Of a stretch of 64,000 bases of DNA, positions 63,156 to 64,000 are shown piece after piece. Source of the DNA: an uncultured Rhodopila sp. Lineage in GTDB: Bacteria > Pseudomonadota > Alphaproteobacteria > Acetobacterales > Acetobacteraceae. The stretch's first letter is position 1, and each line of letters begins with the position of its first letter. Made by a program: the position numbers and the translations under genes. The stretch spans positions 1 through 64,000 of the forward strand of contig NZ_CAIWTY010000008.1 of assembly GCF_903915725.1 (NCBI RefSeq). Reading direction: 5' to 3'. The notes beneath the pieces are model-generated. The model worked only from the letters and a program-made list of their open reading frames with translations, was not told the DNA's origin and did no database searches.

Positions 63156-64000
63156 GGTCCCGCCTCGGCCTGGATGGTGAACACCTCGCCGCCGGTTTCG
63201 CCGCGCAGCACGGGCGCGGCAAACGACGGATTGTGCAGCAATGCCTCGTTGGCGAGGGCCGCAATCAGGCGGGTCGCGGCGGCCGAGTGGCCCTCCAGGA
63301 CCAGATGGCGCTCGTGCAGCGACAGACCACTCAGCCAGGTGTCGTCCGGAAGCGTGTCGGTCAGGGCGGCCAGGATCATGAGCGGTTCGGCGGCCTGCTG
63401 CCGGGCGGTGGCGATATGGCCGCTACCGGCCGAGCCGGCGGCGATGCGATGACGCAGCATTTCGGCCTGTTCGACCAGCGGACGCAACTCCGCCATCCGG
63501 TCTTCCGCCGCCGCCAGCGCCATCGATTGCCGTGCGAGCGGCAGCGCGACGGTGGCCGCCGCCATTGCGGCGCACCCGGCGACCGCGCACCGCCAGGCCA
63601 GACGCTCGCGCGCCAGGCGACGCCGATCGGCAGGGACCATCGGGATGCGGCAGGTCGTGCCGTCAGGCCCTGCCGCCTCTAACGCCGATGGCGTCACGCC
63701 CGCCAGCGACAGCGCATGCAGCAGTGATCGCACCGCGGCTTTCGGCACGACGATGAGTTCGCATTGCAGTAGTCCGCGTGCCCTGTCGCGGCCAACGATG
63801 CGGTGGGAGAAGAACACGTCCTCCGCCGCGAAGGGGGTCAGGCGATCCATCTCATAGCGCAGCACACGGTCCAGGCTGGCCTCGGCCGCCAGCGGGAGTT
63901 CCACGCCGCGGATCAGCGGCGGTGCCGGCAGCACCAGGATCGCCTGAGCGCGGCTGGTGGCGAACACCGCGCGCAGCCGTTCGGTGTCGCCGATAGGAAT
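63152..64000 (-). CDS. gspL: Type II secretion protein GspL, 5' part beyond the window
   Basis: At least 282 codons; the frame is open to the edge at 64000 (IPIGDTERLRAV precedes the GTG at 63967), so the start lies outside the window. Cytoplasmic actin-like domain end (ELPLAAEASLDRVLRYEMDRLTPFAAEDVFFSH), one transmembrane helix (WRCAVAGCAAMAAATVALPLA), then the periplasmic ferredoxin-like domain (WLSGLSLHERHLVLEGHSAAATRLIAAL). It anchors the assembly ATPase to the platform. Overlaps gspM by 4 nt. Confidence 0.85.
   Translation of the reverse strand: MPIGDTERLRAVFATSRAQAILVLPAPPLIRGVELPLAAEASLDRVLRYEMDRLTPFAAEDVFFSHRIVGRDRARGLLQCELIVVPKAAVRSLLHALSLAGVTPSALEAAGPDGTTCRIPMVPADRRRLARERLAWRCAVAGCAAMAAATVALPLARQSMALAAAEDRMAELRPLVEQAEMLRHRIAAGSAGSGHIATARQQAAEPLMILAALTDTLPDDTWLSGLSLHERHLVLEGHSAAATRLIAALANEALLHNPSFAAPVLRGETGGEVFTIQAEAGP

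Noticed and set aside
62562-63682. Long plus-strand frame over gspM/gspL
   Set aside because: Antisense to overlapping T2SS genes; no similarity.

Overview
The window looks like chromosome of a high-GC alphaproteobacterium, most likely from the Rhodospirillales/Acetobacteraceae. This is an inference from the dense GC-rich coding, a hopanoid-type HpnK, CtrA-like TTAA-N7-TTAA sites, a pyruvoyl arginine decarboxylase and the general gene repertoire. No rRNA, complete tRNA or CRISPR array is present.

Positions 1-27,740 are mostly ordinary, tightly packed chromosome. The genes are glutaryl-CoA dehydrogenase coupled to a DEAD-box helicase, a membrane Cache/PAS sensor, a thiolase with LrgA/LrgB, an SDR, a beta-carbonic anhydrase behind an MFS transporter, an epoxide hydrolase with a second MFS transporter, HpnK, a pRiA4b ORF-3-like protein and an acyl-CoA ligase. 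They are followed by a coiled-coil protein with a CtrA-like site upstream, a ferritin-like protein, an outer-membrane protein, a GNAT enzyme, a PEP-CTERM protein, and a divergent c-di-GMP module (GGDEF-EAL enzyme opposite a YfiR-like protein and a TonB-dependent receptor).

Positions 27,830-49,150 are an accessory region. Its left end carries the 3' third of a tRNA gene, the catalytic C-terminus of a tyrosine recombinase and a decayed IS1380-type transposase, which together look like an integration scar. Beyond it lies a loosely packed exopolysaccharide locus with long spacers and mixed strands: priming hexose-phosphate transferase, three glycosyltransferases (GT2, GT4, GT9), Wzx-like flippase, Wzy-like polymerase, Wzc-like co-polymerase/tyrosine kinase, a FemAB-like acyltransferase with a partial duplicated tail, a GMC oxidoreductase paired with an epimerase, and two paralogous right-handed beta-helix proteins, one with tandem carbohydrate-binding-like repeats. 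No outer-membrane export (Wza/OPX) gene is visible.

Positions 49,150-59,700 hold a GNAT enzyme, the arginine decarboxylase, a tyrosine phosphatase that runs into a PiT phosphate transporter, a decayed MFS gene, and then the most unusual group in the window. A long protein with a C-terminal DUF47/PhoU-like domain overlaps a pyruvate-phosphate-dikinase-like protein that lacks its PEP-binding domain. Next come an orphan PstB ATPase and a four-fold-repeat membrane protein. With the PiT gene nearby, this may be a phosphate-sensing or phosphotransfer module.

Positions 59,780-64,000 are the distal part of a type II secretion operon on the minus strand (GspL, GspM, GspC/N-like, GspD) that continues beyond the right edge.
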